64,000 bases of DNA from Ampullaceana balthica (lineage: Eukaryota > Mollusca > Gastropoda > Lymnaeidae), in assembly GCA_944989445.1 (NCBI GenBank), contig CALYLW010000059.1, positions 992,001 through 1,056,000 of the forward strand. Direction: 5' to 3'. The notes beneath the pieces are model-generated. The model was given only the letters and a program-made list of their open reading frames with translations. It did not search any database and was not told where the DNA came from. The translations under genes and the position numbers were made by a program. Positions 22,980 through 35,450 of this stretch are shown piece after piece (positions within the stretch are counted from its first letter, which is position 1; every line of letters starts with the position of its first letter).

Positions 22980-25926
22980 GGGCAGGTTAAACCCCTAAGT
23001 TGAAATATTGGAATTTGACAATTTTTTTTGCTTCAGTTATTAAAAACCATGTTAAGAATCAATAAAAAAAATACTAAAAAAATCTAAGTTATTAAAAAAA
23101 AATGTTTTCATCATTTTTAGGGTAAATTGTTGCGAAAATGTTAAAATTGTGACATAATTGAAAATAAATGTATCTCAAAAACAAATAGACCCAGCACCTT
23201 ACAAATTTGTAATCTTGTAGAGCTCAGTCATACTAAAAATGTGTTCTAAATTTGTTGGTATAGAATAAAAAATGAAATTTACCTGAATTTTTTTAGATAT
23301 CCATGTCCTTCGATGAAGCATTTTTAGGGTAGGGGATAACATTTTCCTGAATATTTCCTTTGTTTTTAGAACTGGCTTAAAAACCTTAGTATGCTATAAC
23401 AATACATATATAAGGAATAATCCTGCCAAATTTTAAAGCTATTCCTTAAGTAATTTTGAAGTTACCTTTTTAAATGTGAATTAATTTTAAGAAAAATTAG
23501 ATTTTGAGAAAATTGAAAAAAAAGTACAGATTTTCATTTTTAAGAGAATTTTATCAAATTTAAAAACCCCCAGCAACATAAAACTCTTCCTTATCCAATT
23601 CCTTACTTGATAATACAGACTTTTTAGCCCTATTTGCCTTACTTTTATATAAATTTTGAATAATTGAGGAGGATACACGCTTTTTATCGATTCTAGAAAA
23701 TGCTTGAAAACAATATTTTCCAAAATTTAAGCCTAAATTTTTAAATATGTCCCCCCTTTTTAATTCACCATTGTTATAAACAATTGTGGCATCATATACA
23801 GCTATTTCTAGTCTCTTTCTCCTAACAAAAGTTGTCTTAGGACAACAATACCAAATTAAATTATGGAACGCCTCATTAGCGTTCTGAGTCCCTCCATGAA
23901 CACACTTTACTAGAAGAGCATCCGATGAAAGCTCCTCAAATATAGGTTTAATAATTTCCATTACAAAGGGAGGAAGGCAGTTCTTATTTGCAGCTTCTAA
24001 ATCTTTATCTTTGGGGCACCAACTACCACTATCATTATGCTTACCCTCCCGATGATGAAATATTGCCCAAATACTTTTTTTCATTTTACCCATGTCCCCT
24101 GAATTTTTTCTTATTGCTGCCCCATAATGTCCTTGAATGCGCTTTATAGCACATTTTGTTAATCTTCCTGCCCCACCTAATCCTATATAAGATTTACCAT
24201 TGACATTGTCTTCAAATGGTTTACCCTTATGCTCATTTACTTTATCTATCAAGCGTTTTCCCATTCTCTTCTGAACATGACCGCAACATTCTAATTTTAA
24301 AATTGATACCCCTTTATAAACTGGAGGAATTGCTTCAGCTACACTTTTAAAACTTTTAGAATCCCCATCCCCTAAATAACCAGTGTAAGTTAGACCATAC
24401 ATATCTTCAGAGCGGCGAAAGATTTTTAAAATGCCTTTAGGTTCCATCTGACCAGATGTACCTTGGTGATTTGATTCACATTCACCGGCACCTGAATGGT
24501 ATTTAAACCATTCCTGATAATCAGAGTTATCAGGAAATCTTTTTTTAGCCTTAGAAAACTTATCACAGTAGTTGCTACTAACATGAGTATCAACTACTTT
24601 GGAAGGCCCTTTGTTGGAATTTTCTGACAAAACAGTAGCTACTCCGTTCTTTGAAACAAAGCCTCGGCGCTGCCAGGTCCCATCACAGGAAACAGTAACA
24701 TTACTACCCTGGGCTTCTTTTAGTTCTAATGCTGCCTGAGACATGCACTCTTTTGCTACTTCATTAGTAGCAATATGAATTCTATCCTTATATTTATTAA
24801 AAATAGGAGCACTAACAGGGGGAGGCATGTCCATGTTCCCTAGAAATCTTTTAGTTTTTTCTTGATGACAGCCAATGCTACTCATCGCTAACTGTAGTCT
24901 AAGATTGACATTCTCAGTACATGTCTTAAATTCTATTTCATCCCTACACTTGATGCATTTAAAATATAAAATACTACTTATTCCACTTAGCTCTTCTCTA
25001 ACAGAATAAGTGGTAATCAGCTCACAAAATGAGCAAGGGAATGACTGGATAAATGAAATTATTGTCCCTACATCAATCATCCTATAGCCAGTAATTTTAG
25101 GAAATTTCGGACTAGAAACATTTATAGAATCATTTAATTTTTGAAATGAAGAAGATGTGGGTATTGAGTTTAGATTATTGTCTATAGGGTCAATAACAAT
25201 ATCTTCGATAATATTATTAGCACTGCACACTTCAGTGGTCTTCAGTAACAGTAACAGAAGGAATTGTGGAGTCACTAGTGCTAACCCTAGGCTTGTTTTT
25301 AGTAAATCTATTTCCGTGAAATTTACGCTTTTTACAATAGTATTTATTCCCTTGCTTTTTTACTTTAACTTTATCCATTGTTATTGTAAATTTAAAATTA
25401 TTTTAAAACAAGCTGGTCACAGGTCCTTTTAAAACAGAAAATCCAACACAGCAAACACACATAAGAAGTATCTTCTCAGCGTCGCATTCTAGAATGTAAA
25501 CATTGTACTTCATTGTACTTCCGGAACCTCCAAGGATATTTTATTTAAAGAAGGGCTGTGATTGGCTTCAGCTAAAGGATTTCCGTTCTATCAACCAATG
25601 AAATTGTTTTTACACTTAATTTTTTTCCCAAAAAAAGAGTTGTAGGCATTTTGATTTCGCATATTTGAGTTTTTACATAATTCAAATCCGATAATAAATA
25701 CAAAAGATATCAATAATTTAAATAATGTAAAAATTTTGCATAACTAATGAGGCGTTTTTTAGCATACCTTGCTAGTTTAAATAATTAAATTGAAATACTT
25801 ATAATAAGTTTATTTAAAAAATAAATATATAATTGCATTTGGAAATGAATATACTTACGAAAAAATGTGATTTTCAAAATTTACGTTTTTAAGACAAATC
25901 TAAGATTTTAGGGGTTTAACCTGCCC
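22980..25926 (-). mobile_element. Kolobok-type DNA transposon, TTAA duplications
   Basis: The ends GGGCAGGTTAAACCCCTAA (22980) and its exact complement (ending 25926) are inverted repeats of about 19 bp, and TTAA flanks both (22976-22979 and 25927-25930). TTAA duplication plus the encoded transposase type indicates the Kolobok superfamily; piggyBac also uses TTAA but its transposase is unrelated to the one here. Length is 2947 bp with a single gene. Confidence 0.9.
23560..25378 (-). pseudogene. Kolobok transposase, near-intact with an N-terminal frameshift
   Basis: A 571-codon frame (25275-23560) covers most of the protein. It shows VSCDGTWQRRG (first acidic catalytic candidate), YLGDGDSKSF (second), the CCGHVQKRMGKRL block and NEAFHNLIWYCC (candidate glutamate), with CX2C pairs near residues 80-110. 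Databases often label this family 'Mutator-like transposase domain'. The ATG at 25275 is probably not the true start: a basic N-terminus (MDKVKVKKQGNKYYC, from 25378) sits in another frame and reaches TGA at about 25232, so a small indel near 25220-25235 separates them. The terminal repeats are intact, so the copy may still be mobilised in trans. Confidence 0.8.
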
Positions 25927-25930
25927 TTAA

Positions 25931-26129
25931 TTCTTTAGTCTTTAGCCTACCAATTATTACTGACTTATTAAACGAATTAAAACTAATACTTTTATTTATT
26001 ATACTATTAGTATTAGTCTATTATTACTATTTGTTATTAACTAGTTTCAGTATTATAAGACAAGAAGTACCGCGTTAAGTTTCACGACTACGTGCACTAT
26101 TACACATCTTTCATGAAACTTATGTCTTA
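25931..26129. other. Non-coding spacer
   Basis: Short AT-rich stretch between the Kolobok element and the next TIR element; nothing recognised. Confidence 0.5.
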
Positions 26130-27690
26130 GGGGCCGTCCATAAATGACGTCACGCGATTTTGGCCGATTTTTGACCCCTCCCCCCTCGTCACAAAAAGTT
26201 AGACCCCCGCTATAAAAATACGTCTCAAAGCTTTGAACCAAAAAAAAACAAAAAAAAACCCACTTAGTTTTCTATTTGAAAATAAGTATGTTGCAATCAA
26301 ATCACTTTTACTGTATTGTCATTTAAGTATTTATTATTTATTTAGTGAAGGTCTACATTGTTATATCGTAACCCGCATGAAGCATTTAAAAAAATTTTTT
26401 AACCAGCCTTCAGAAAATGAACTGTGTTAACTAAACATCCTAAGATTATCAGATTATATTTTATTTTAATGCATACAAATGAAACATTGACTATTAATCA
26501 TCACCGTTAACGTCTTTGTTTAGAAAAAAATATATTTAAAAACGGGTAAATAACCTCATCTGGGGTCAAAAGGGAATTCTTGGGGGTAATGCAGACTCAT
26601 TTGGGACATATAACATCCACTACAATCCACTAGATATATTAAAATACATCATGTGTACATGTACTCTTGGAACATATGCCCATTATTGAACCGGTTCCTT
26701 CCAGAAAATGCATTTTTTTAAAAATTTGACAACTATGTAGATATCTTACCTACATACTATACATACGAATACACTTAAATCCACCCTACTTTCATTTATA
26801 TTGACACGAGTGACAATAATCTTAATCCACATGACTGTATCAAGTATCCTTTCTGTGATATTTAAAATCAATGCCTTAAAAATTGAGCTAAGAAGAAAAG
26901 TTGTTTTGTGCTCCTCTCGAATTGCGATGTCAAGAATTTGATGCATTCAATAAAGTTAATTAATAATTAAATGGGCTCATTTAGCATTATATCTAGAATG
27001 GCCAGAGGCGTTTGACCAAAAACCAATAGCACAATAATATCAAACTTAAAACATTATAATTCTATCAAATAGATTCCCTCCCTCCACCTTTTTAAAGAAA
27101 AAAATATTCCATGTCATTTTGACTTAAATATCTACACATAATCCTATTTAGATCATTTTTAGACACTTGTCATGCTTGTTAAACCACCAGTATCATTGTC
27201 GGGGGTGGGGGGGGGGCTAACGACCCTCCCCCAAATCCCCGAGTCATGTGAGCAGGACCTAGAATCTGGTGGTTGGGGGGGGGGTGGTAACGCACACATA
27301 AACTTGTATATTTTGGGGTAACGGGCAAAAAAGTTAGCCGAGTCCTGCCGTGAGAGAACCAAGTACGACGCAGGGTAACAATTTCATATGTTATCTTGTG
27401 GGTTCTCAAACTTAAGCATTATAATTAGATTTAATATTCGTGTCTTGATATCTTACGCCAACCAGTGTCTGATGGCCTACCGACCGGCACATTGAGAAGC
27501 ACTAATTAAAAAAAAAGTCATTAAATAAATTGAAAGCGAACAAATATTTCAGTGGAAGTTTTATTTAAAGTAAACTTTTGATGTGACGTCACATTTCTTC
27601 AACCCCCCTCCCTCCCCCTCGTCACGCATCGTCACAAAAGTGTGACCCCCCTCCCCCCCTAGGTACATGACGTCATGTATGGACGGCCCC
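26130..27690. mobile_element. GGGGCCGTCC-type TIR element, uninterrupted sister copy
   Basis: Bounded by GGGGCCGTCCATAAATGACG and its complement, with TTA on both sides (26127-26129 and 27691-27693). It is the reverse complement of the inner element at 14194-22067, including the internal segment around 26750 where the other copy carries the hAT. No open frame codes for a transposase. The 3-bp duplication is compatible with PIF/Harbinger-type integration, but the family is not settled from sequence. Confidence 0.9.
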
Positions 27691-27702
27691 TTAATATATA
27701 GT

Positions 27703-29663
27703 TAGTGGCGTAATAATGGCTTGGCATTGTGATTGGGGCAGTTGCCAAGGGCGCCGGCCTGCGCCAGTTCAAAAGGGCGCCGCTAAATCTCTAATTTTTA
27801 AATTTTAAATTTTTATTTACATAAAAAATTTTAACGATTTAGCGACCCACCACTTATAAATGTACTTGAAGTCAAATAGTAAAATATTTAGACAAATATG
27901 AACTAATTTCTGGACGATTGCACAAACATTTTAGTTTTAAACTATTGACTGACATGAATGTTCAAAATGTTGATAAAGGTTGTTGTGTCCATTGACAAAA
28001 ATCGTTTGCCTACCATGCAATGTTCCCTATAAGTCTAAGCTTTGTTGATCCGTGTTCAAATTTAAAGAAAACTCTTGTGCAAAGTTGTACAACGTCCATT
28101 TTGTGCAATATTTTACCAAATTTGCTGCGAGGTGATTCTAAACTCCTGCGTGGCATTGGTCAAATATATGTGCAGCCGCGCTGCTTAAAGGGAACATTGC
28201 TAGCATGGTTCTAACACTTCGTTTACATATCACCTGAAAACCAAACATCCACTACAGTATCAGAAACTTCAGCTGAGACAATCTAAAGCTATTTGAACGA
28301 TTCTTCAGCTCGGCTGGTTATATTGTCAATAAGACTCGCTCATCACTTGAACCAGATAATGTCAATACACTTGTCTGTTTGCGTTGTTGGTTAAAAGATG
28401 TCCTATAAAGAAGCCATTCCAGTGTTATTACGATTTTTGACAAGTACGTTAAATAAATGTTACTTATGACACCATTAATGTCAATTTTTGGCTTTAATCG
28501 AAATTAACGATTAATTAATCGTTAATTTTTCAAACGGTTAAGATTAAATTTAAATTAATCCATAACAGCCCTAATATAAATATATATTTCATTTAAACCA
28601 TTAATATATTTTTATTATGTTTGTGGCCTTTGCGGGGCTTTTTATCATACAAATGCACATAGTCTTAAGTGGGTAGGTGTGTACGCGGCCAGCATTGAAT
28701 GATTGATGCAGATGTTGTGACATTTTTCAAAACTATACAGGCATTGTACCATTTTTTCTCCTCGTCAACTAGTAGATGGAAAAAAATATCCTCAGTCACT
28801 GAAATCCACCTAAAGAAGCAAATGGACACACGATGGTGTTCTAAAGCAAATGCTGTAAAGTGTAAGCGCTGTATATGAGAAACTGGAGCGAATTATTTTA
28901 GAATTAATTGAAATGAAGGATAATCTCTTACTTGGTGACGCATAATCTGTTTCTAAATCATTGCACCGTCAAATCAATAGTTACAATTTTATACAAGTTT
29001 TTATAACTATTTAGAATTTGATATTGGAAAAAATAAACAAAGTCAATTTAGCACCAAAAAAATATATAAAAATATAAAAAAGGGGCAAATCGACGTCAGG
29101 TCAACAACGCACTATCTCTAGCTCTTCTTTCCAACAAACAAGGACTTACCATTCAAATAAACTTTGATGAAATAATCACTTATTTTGCAAGCATTAAAGC
29201 AAGAAAAGTTAAACTTTGAGCCTTTGATATAAGAGTAATAAGACATAGCAGTGGATCCGTGGAGTGTTACTTAAATTTACTTTTAATTGTGATTTTCTAT
29301 CGTTATGCATGAGATAGTGAGTATGACACAAAGACACTATTGTTTTTATTTATAATACATGATACTTCTAGTATTGCTGTAGTCTGTATTAACGCAACAA
29401 TATCCAGTTTAATCCACCAATTTTTTTGGTATTATTTAGTAAATAATAAACTGTAAATTAGTATTGTTCCTGTCTTTTGCATTTTTTATATTCACATTGT
29501 ATGACTGTCACTGTCACACTACGTAATTATTGTCATAAATAAAATAAGAGAAATTTAATTTTTTTTTAACAGTTGAAAAAGTCGCAAAGCTGAAACTTGT
29601 GAATTTATCAAGGGCGCCAAAAATAAATTAGCCAAGGGCGCCAAAAACTAAGTTACGCCACTG
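27703..29663. mobile_element. Old hAT-like element, non-coding
   Basis: Left end TAGTGGCGTAATAATGG and right end TTACGCCACTG are inverted; AAGGGCGCC motifs lie inside both ends. Flanking octamers tatatagt and cttatggt agree at five of eight positions, as expected of an eroded duplication. No transposase reading frame remains. Contains a younger hAT MITE at 28018. Confidence 0.6.
28018..28199. mobile_element. hAT MITE, same family as 9587-9770
   Basis: Starts CAATGTTCCCTATAAG and ends GCTTAAAGGGAACATTG; flanks ctaccatg and ctagcatg give an 8-bp duplication with one mismatch. The interior shares CTTGTGCAAAGTTG and CTGCGTGGC segments with the copy at 9587. Confidence 0.85.
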
Positions 29664-30233
29664 CTTATGGTAGTAGTATAAGTCACTGGTAGCACCTTGT
29701 ATGTCCCCATCACCGAACGGGTACAGTGATACCAAAACTTGAAAACAATTGCCTACTTTCTTGTGGGTTCAAGAATTAAATTAAATTAAAGTTTTAAAGT
29801 CGAAAGCCAAGGACTTCAGTCATCAATTTTAATAATTGTTTTAGGTAACATAGTTATAAGTCAAGTCAAGTTAATAAGAGTTAGCTGAAACGAAACTTTA
29901 TAGTAGTTAGTAGGCTATATTAGGTATATTTCATGGCTGCAAGCAATATGATTATAAAATGATTATTATGATTATGATACAAATAACATTACATCATGCA
30001 ATCAAATTATAAATCAGCTCATACTTTAAAAAAATATTTTGAAAAATTATAATACATTTTAAAAATTATAACGAATAAAATGGCAGCTGAATTAAGAATA
30101 CTTCGACTGCGTTTAAATTTTAAAGTTTAATTAAATGTGATATAAATTTCATTATTTAATTTTAGTAAATTTGGAATAAAGACAAGTCGATAATTAATAA
30201 AATTACATATAAGATCACAATGTATTTAATAGT
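29664..30233. other. Non-coding spacer
   Basis: AT-rich, no gene or clear repeat boundary recognised. Confidence 0.5.
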
Positions 30234-30283
30234 ATTAGTATTATGTTGTTGTTGAGCCTTCTCGTCCATGAGGGGCATCTACC

Positions 30284-31093
30284 TCATCGTCGGCGTCTGC
30301 GATTCCTCCAAGGGCATAGGCCACCTACGAGAGACCTCCAGGCATCTCTATCCTGGGCCAGCTTCTCCAGGATCTTCCATTCATGGCCAATTCTCTTGAT
30401 GTCTGCCTCCAATTCTCGGCGCCAAGTGTTTCTTGGACGGCCTCTTTTCCACTTACCCTGTGGGTTCCATTTCAGGGCTTGCTTTGTTGTGTTAGGAGCA
30501 GGTTTCCTTAGTGTATGACCAATCCACCTCCACTGCTTCTGGAGAATCTCTTCCTCAATGGGCTTCTGTTTTGTCCGCTGCCACAGTTCCTGGTTGCTGA
30601 TTTTGTCTGGCCAGTGAATTCTGAGAATCCTTCTTAAACAGTTGTTGATGAAGGACTGGATTCTGGTCAAGTTTACGGCCGTTGTTCTCTATGTCTCGGC
30701 TCCATATAGCAGCACAGGTTTTACCATAGCGTTAAAAATCCTTACTTTTAACTTGCTGCCTAAGTTGTTAGAGACCCAAACATTCTTGAGTTGCTGGAAG
30801 GCTGCTCTTGCTTTTCCGATCCTTATTTTGACGTCCGCATCTGTACCACCTTGCTTATCTACCACGCTGCCAAGGTAAACAAAACTGTCCACCTCCTCAA
30901 GGGCTTCTCCTTCAAGCATAATGGGTGATGTACTGGTGGCATTAACCTTGAGGATTTTACTCTTCCCTTTGTGAATGTTGAGACCCATGCTAGCAGAAGC
31001 GGCTGCGACAATGTTTGTTTTCTCCTGCATCTGTTGTTGGGTATGTGCAAGAAGGGCAAGATCATCAGCAAAGTCAAGATCATCCAGTTGATC
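30284..31093 (-). pseudogene. RTE ORF, catalytic motif C, thumb and C-terminus
   Basis: Directly in frame after the TGA at about 31092 come DDLDFADDLALLAH (motif C) and MGLNIHKGKSKILK, then VLLYGAET followed by an in-frame TAG (where a tryptophan is usual), then RIQSFINNCLRRILRI and [12 protein letters not shown] to the end at 30284. So the only lesions in the RT are two nonsense changes. Everything downstream is otherwise intact. Confidence 0.88.
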
Positions 31094-32302
31094 TCACAAG
31101 GTCCATTGGATGCCATTCCTTTTCTGCTGTGTAGATGTTTTCATCACCCAGTCAATGGCTAACAGGAAGAGGAATGGTGACAGCAAGCAACCTTGTCTCA
31201 CACCAGTCTTCACCTGGAACGCATCTGTCACCTGCTGGCCATGGATAACTCGGCAGTTTATCCCTTCGTACATATTTCTGATTATATCCGTAATCTTCTG
31301 TGGCACCCCGTAATGCCTTAGCAATCTCCACAAGGTTTGCCTGTCAACACTGTCGAAGGCTTTTTCATAGTCAACAAAATAGAGCGGTGAGTTCCACTCT
31401 AGTGACTGCTCTAGAATGATGCGCAGTGTCGCTATCTGGTCCGTGCAGGATCTGTTGGTGCGAAAGCCAGCTTGTTCGTCCCGCAACAGAGGGTCTACAG
31501 CGTTTTTCATCCTGTTAAGTAGTACACGGTTGAAAACCTTTCCTGGGATGGACAGCAGGGTGATCCCTCTGTAGTTCGAGCAGGAGCTTAAGTCTCCCTT
31601 CTTTGGGATCTTGATAAGGTATCCTTCTTTCCAATCGGAAGGAACTTGCTCCTCTTCCCATATCTTCATAAACAGAGGGTGCAGCATTTCCGCACTGGTT
31701 TCCAAGTCCGCCTTCAGTGCCTCTGCTGGGATGCCATCGGGTCCCGCAGCCTTTCCATTTCTGAGTTGTTTAATGGCCCTGCTAATCTCTTCTTTGGTGG
31801 GACTATTACAGTCAATTAGTAGATCATTATCGGCTGGTTGAATATCTGGTGGATTCCTTGGTTCAGGCCTGTTTAGGAGCTCTTCAAAGTGCTCCTTCCA
31901 TCTCCCTCTCTGTTGCTCCTCACTTGGTATGGTGTTTCCCATTTTGTCCTTTACTGGTCTCTCCACCTTGCTAAATTTTCCTGACAGCGTCTTAATGGTA
32001 TCAAACAGTTCCCTCATGTTCCCCTGGTGAGCTGCATCCTCTGCTTCTTTAGCAAGTTTATCAACAAATTCCTTCTTGTCCCTCTTGATGCTTTTCTTAA
32101 CTTCCTTATTTGCATCTGCATACTCCTTCTGGGCCTTTTTTTTCTGTGCTCGGGTGCGGCTGTTATTCACTTCTGCTTTCTTTCTTTTCCTTTCTTCTAT
32201 TTTACTCAGCGTACCTGCTGTCATCCATTCTTTGTGTGCCTGTTTCCTGTTTCCTAGCACTTCTTGGCATGTTGACTGTACTGTTTCTTTCAGCTTTGCC
32301 AT
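31094..32302 (-). pseudogene. RTE ORF, linker and reverse-transcriptase fingers/palm
   Basis: 402 codons from a lysine/glutamate-rich linker into the [67 protein letters not shown] (motif A aspartates) and [13 protein letters not shown]. The frame ends with WTL-stop: the codon is TGA where relatives have an arginine codon, consistent with a CpG transition. The methionine at 32302 is internal to the ancestral ORF and is not a real start. Confidence 0.9.
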
Positions 32303-33273
32303 TTCCCTTCGGTGGTTTCATCTTCCAGTATTTCTTGTAGGACTTGGAACTTATTGAATAGTGAGATTTTGAATTCTTCCTTTTTGGCTTGGTCCTTCAG
32401 GAGGGAGGTATTATACCGAGTCCTGTATGCTGTTTGCTCGGTATAATGTCTCTTTAGTTTTAATTTCATCCTGGCCACAAGAAGATGGTGATCTGAGGCA
32501 ACATCAGCTCCCCTCTTAACACGTACGTCTTGGAGAGATCGCCTGAATTTTTTAGAAATACATACATGGTCAATTTGGTTCATCGTTCTCATGTCCGGTG
32601 AGACCCATGTAGCTTTGTGAATCCTCTTGTGCTGGAAAATACTCCCCCCTATGACCAGGTCTGCTGCGGCACATAGGTCAGCAAACCTCTCACCATTGTC
32701 GTTCATCTCGCCTATCCCTTGCTGTCCCATAACCTCTTCGTACCCTGTGTTGCTATTGCCGATCTTGGCATTAAAGTCTCCCATGAGGACGACAATGTTC
32801 CTCCGTGGGCGACCCTGGACTATGGTCATTACTCTATTGTAGAATTCTTCTTTGTCTCCTTCATCACTTTCATTAGTTGGTGCGTAGCATTGTATAACAT
32901 CTAGGTTGATGCTACGTTTCTTTGTTCGAAAGGTTGCTAAAAGAATTCTAGGTCCAATGAGTGCTCCTTGCACTGCCCTTGATAGCATCATAGCAACACC
33001 CAGGGTATGTGGGGCATCGTCTTCTTCGTGTCCCGAAAATAACACCATCTCTCCTGAGATTAATCTCTTCTGTCCCCATCCAGTCCATCTTGCTTCACTA
33101 ATTCCGAGAATGGTGAGCTTATAGTTCCTCATCTCAGCGGCTATTTGTGCAGCTTTACCAGCCTCGTACATGGTGCGGACATTCCAAGCTCCAATGACGG
33201 TGGTAGTCCTGGTAGAAATGATGGTTGTCGGCCTAATAGCTTCCAGGTTTTGGCTTTCACTATTAGGCGTCAT
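32290..33273 (-). pseudogene. RTE ORF, apurinic-endonuclease domain
   Basis: 327 codons. An AP-endonuclease-type nuclease that nicks target DNA for reverse transcription. Visible motifs are GAWNVRTMYEAGK near residue 28, LGISEARWTGWG (catalytic Glu), QCYAPTNESDE, VVLMGDFNAKIG (D-x-N pair), TWVSPDMRTMNQIDHVCIS and the terminal SDHHLLVARMKLKL. All expected nuclease motifs are present. The frame closes at WQS-stop, a few bases into the frame of the RT part (32302), so a one-base indel at about 32290-32302 separates nuclease from RT. Proteins of this type are often annotated as craniofacial development protein 2-like. Confidence 0.9.
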
Positions 33274-33489
33274 ATTTTCCTCCTCAAGGAATCCATCCTC
33301 TCCCAGGACTGAAATGTCTTTTGTTACTCTTTTCGGTGTTTTTTTAAGTATGATTTTTTACTTGGCAGGGTTGTTGGCCTTGCGCACAACCACTTGGGGG
33401 GTTGCCTTCACAGCTTAATGGGTAGCTGCCTTTGTTCGGGTTAGGTCCCTAGCCTTTGTGGATTAGTATTATCTTTGTTCTAAAATGTA

Positions 33490-35360
33490 TGGGAATATTT
33501 TCATGGTGACTAAATGTTTTTTAAGTGTGTAAAAAAGAAAAAAATATATCTAAAGTAAATTTAACAAACTCAAGTGAGATCACTGAATCAGTATTTTCTA
33601 AACATACTTTTTTAAAGTGGGACACATTTATTTCTATCAAAAGGTTTTATTAATTAAATGTTAAAATGAATAAATATTTTATATATAAAATACTATATTT
33701 CTGTGTTTTATTTGAATACTTGCTTTTATTCTGATAAATCTAGGATAATATTATAAAATTCAAAATGTATGCCAACACTCACACTGACATGTTTGCCTGC
33801 CTTTTAATAAGATTAAACTATTCTCTCAACAGCTGCCTCAATTATCAGAGGGAAAAGATTCATTGATGTCACCTTGGAAAACAACACCACACTTGGGGAT
33901 AGTGTCAAAAACTAACATGGATTTCATTCAACATCTTTGTGATCAGCATAAATAAGAATTAGAGTGATGATTACTTTTGCCCGGTCACATATTTGGGACG
34001 CTCTTACAACAATTCCTGACCACAATAATTTCATAGAGGCTTTCCAGGATCTAAACTTGCAGTTGTGCTAATGCTTTGCTGGCTGCTGTATAGCCGCTGA
34101 AAAAAAAAGAACTTGGAGAAACCGTTAAAGATTGGTTCCTTTTAAAACACTTTTGAACAAAGGACTGTTTCGTTTACGGGAGTTCGTAAGAAAAGACTTC
34201 ACAGTATTACTTAACAAAGCACCAGTAAAGACTGCACCTGCTTCAAAAAGTTTCTAAAATCAGCTGAAAAATAAGTCCTGCTTCTGACTCCAATAACATA
34301 TATAACACCAATAACACACTATATATGACTCTTATAAACACCAATAAATTACATGTATATATCTTCTACAGCAACGTAATGACACAAAACAGTCTGCTTC
34401 TTCACGAGTTAAGTGGGAAAGTTTGAGACAATCATATAATAATATAGAACTAAAATTCTTGGAGTCATGTGCTTAAATTTTGCTCTTTAATGATGTTTTC
34501 CAAGCTCCTTTTCTTCAAGACTGCTCTTGGATGGTTTCAATTTGAACCATCTCCCCCCACTAGCTGTATTAAAAACTTTCGTCAAAATATAATTGAGATG
34601 TGGACAAATATATCTGTGTCTCATTCTTCATTATCTTTGTAAGTCTACTGGAACATAATGAAAATGTTCATTGTAACTCTTCCTATCACATATCATCACA
34701 GCTTTTCTCTCAGTATTAGTATTTGGTCTACTTTTACAGTTAGATCACCAATAAAAGTCTGCTTGTGTCACAGTGATAATGACTTCGGAACACCAAATAC
34801 AGACAACATCTGCTATAAAACAAGCTAATGACAACAATGCAAGTCTGATTCTGTTTAAGATTTCAAAACAACGAAAAATTTCGCTTTTTCTGCAAGGACT
34901 TATGAACAAAAATTACAGAAATCTTCTTCTACAGTGACTTTGAACGCAAAGAACAAAAAAACTACAAGGATTTACATTCTTCTTTAAGATTGAAATGCTG
35001 CTTTTACTACAACGGGATTAGAACTCCAATTAAAACAATGCCCCTGCAACAAAGTCTTTGTTCAAAGATTAAAGGCTGCAGTTACTACGAATTCAGAAAA
35101 GATATAAAAGACTGCATATGACACAACTGCTTCCCATCTGAAGTCAGATAAGTGAAAATAATTTAATTTTGGAATCAGGTACACAATTTATTTAAACATT
35201 TATTCCTGTTTTTTCTGTCAGTGACTATAACATTGTTGGTTAATGGACTCTGTACTACATGACACTGAAATTATGTACTATATATGACAGAACACGTGTA
35301 CTTTAAGCGACTAATGCACTATGGGGGACTTAATTTATCCACTTTATGAGACTCAAGTCA
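33490..35360. other. No gene recognised
   Basis: AT-rich sequence with weak internal similarity among segments of the type AAGACTGC...CTTCTACTAC (34100-35130), which gives an impression of degraded short repeats. No open frame is supported and no transposon ends were found. Confidence 0.5.
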
Positions 35361-35363
35361 TTG

Positions 35364-35450
35364 AATAATAATAATAATAATAAATTGATTATTTATATAG
35401 CGCTGTATCCCAGTAAGGAACTGGGCTCACAGCGCTTTACATGAAAGAAA
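35364..35450. repeat. (AAT)n microsatellite joined to an AGCGCTTTACA-type repeat
   Basis: (AAT)n at 35364-35383 precedes ATTTATATAGCGCTGTATCC and AACTGGGCTCACAGCGCTTT. The TTTATATAGCGC...AGCGCTTTACA pair is an inverted GCGCT motif found in repeats scattered through many aquatic animal genomes (general knowledge). No boundaries can be set. Confidence 0.5.

Larger units (their letters stand above)
30245..33461 (-). mobile_element. Full-length RTE-clade LINE, inactivated
   Basis: Flanked by an 11-bp direct repeat ATTAGTATTAT (30234-30244 and 33462-33472). The minus-strand element is 3.2 kb, encodes endonuclease then reverse transcriptase as one original ORF, and ends in a (CAA)n tail (30245-30254). 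Size, gene order, lack of a separate ORF1 and short-repeat tail fit the RTE clade. Confidence 0.93.

Noticed and set aside
22980..25926. piggyBac assignment based on TTAA
   Set aside because: The transposase lacks piggyBac features and matches the Kolobok/'Mutator-like' type.
31611..32357. Several plus-strand ORFs over the RTE LINE
   Set aside because: Antisense of the endonuclease/RT coding region.
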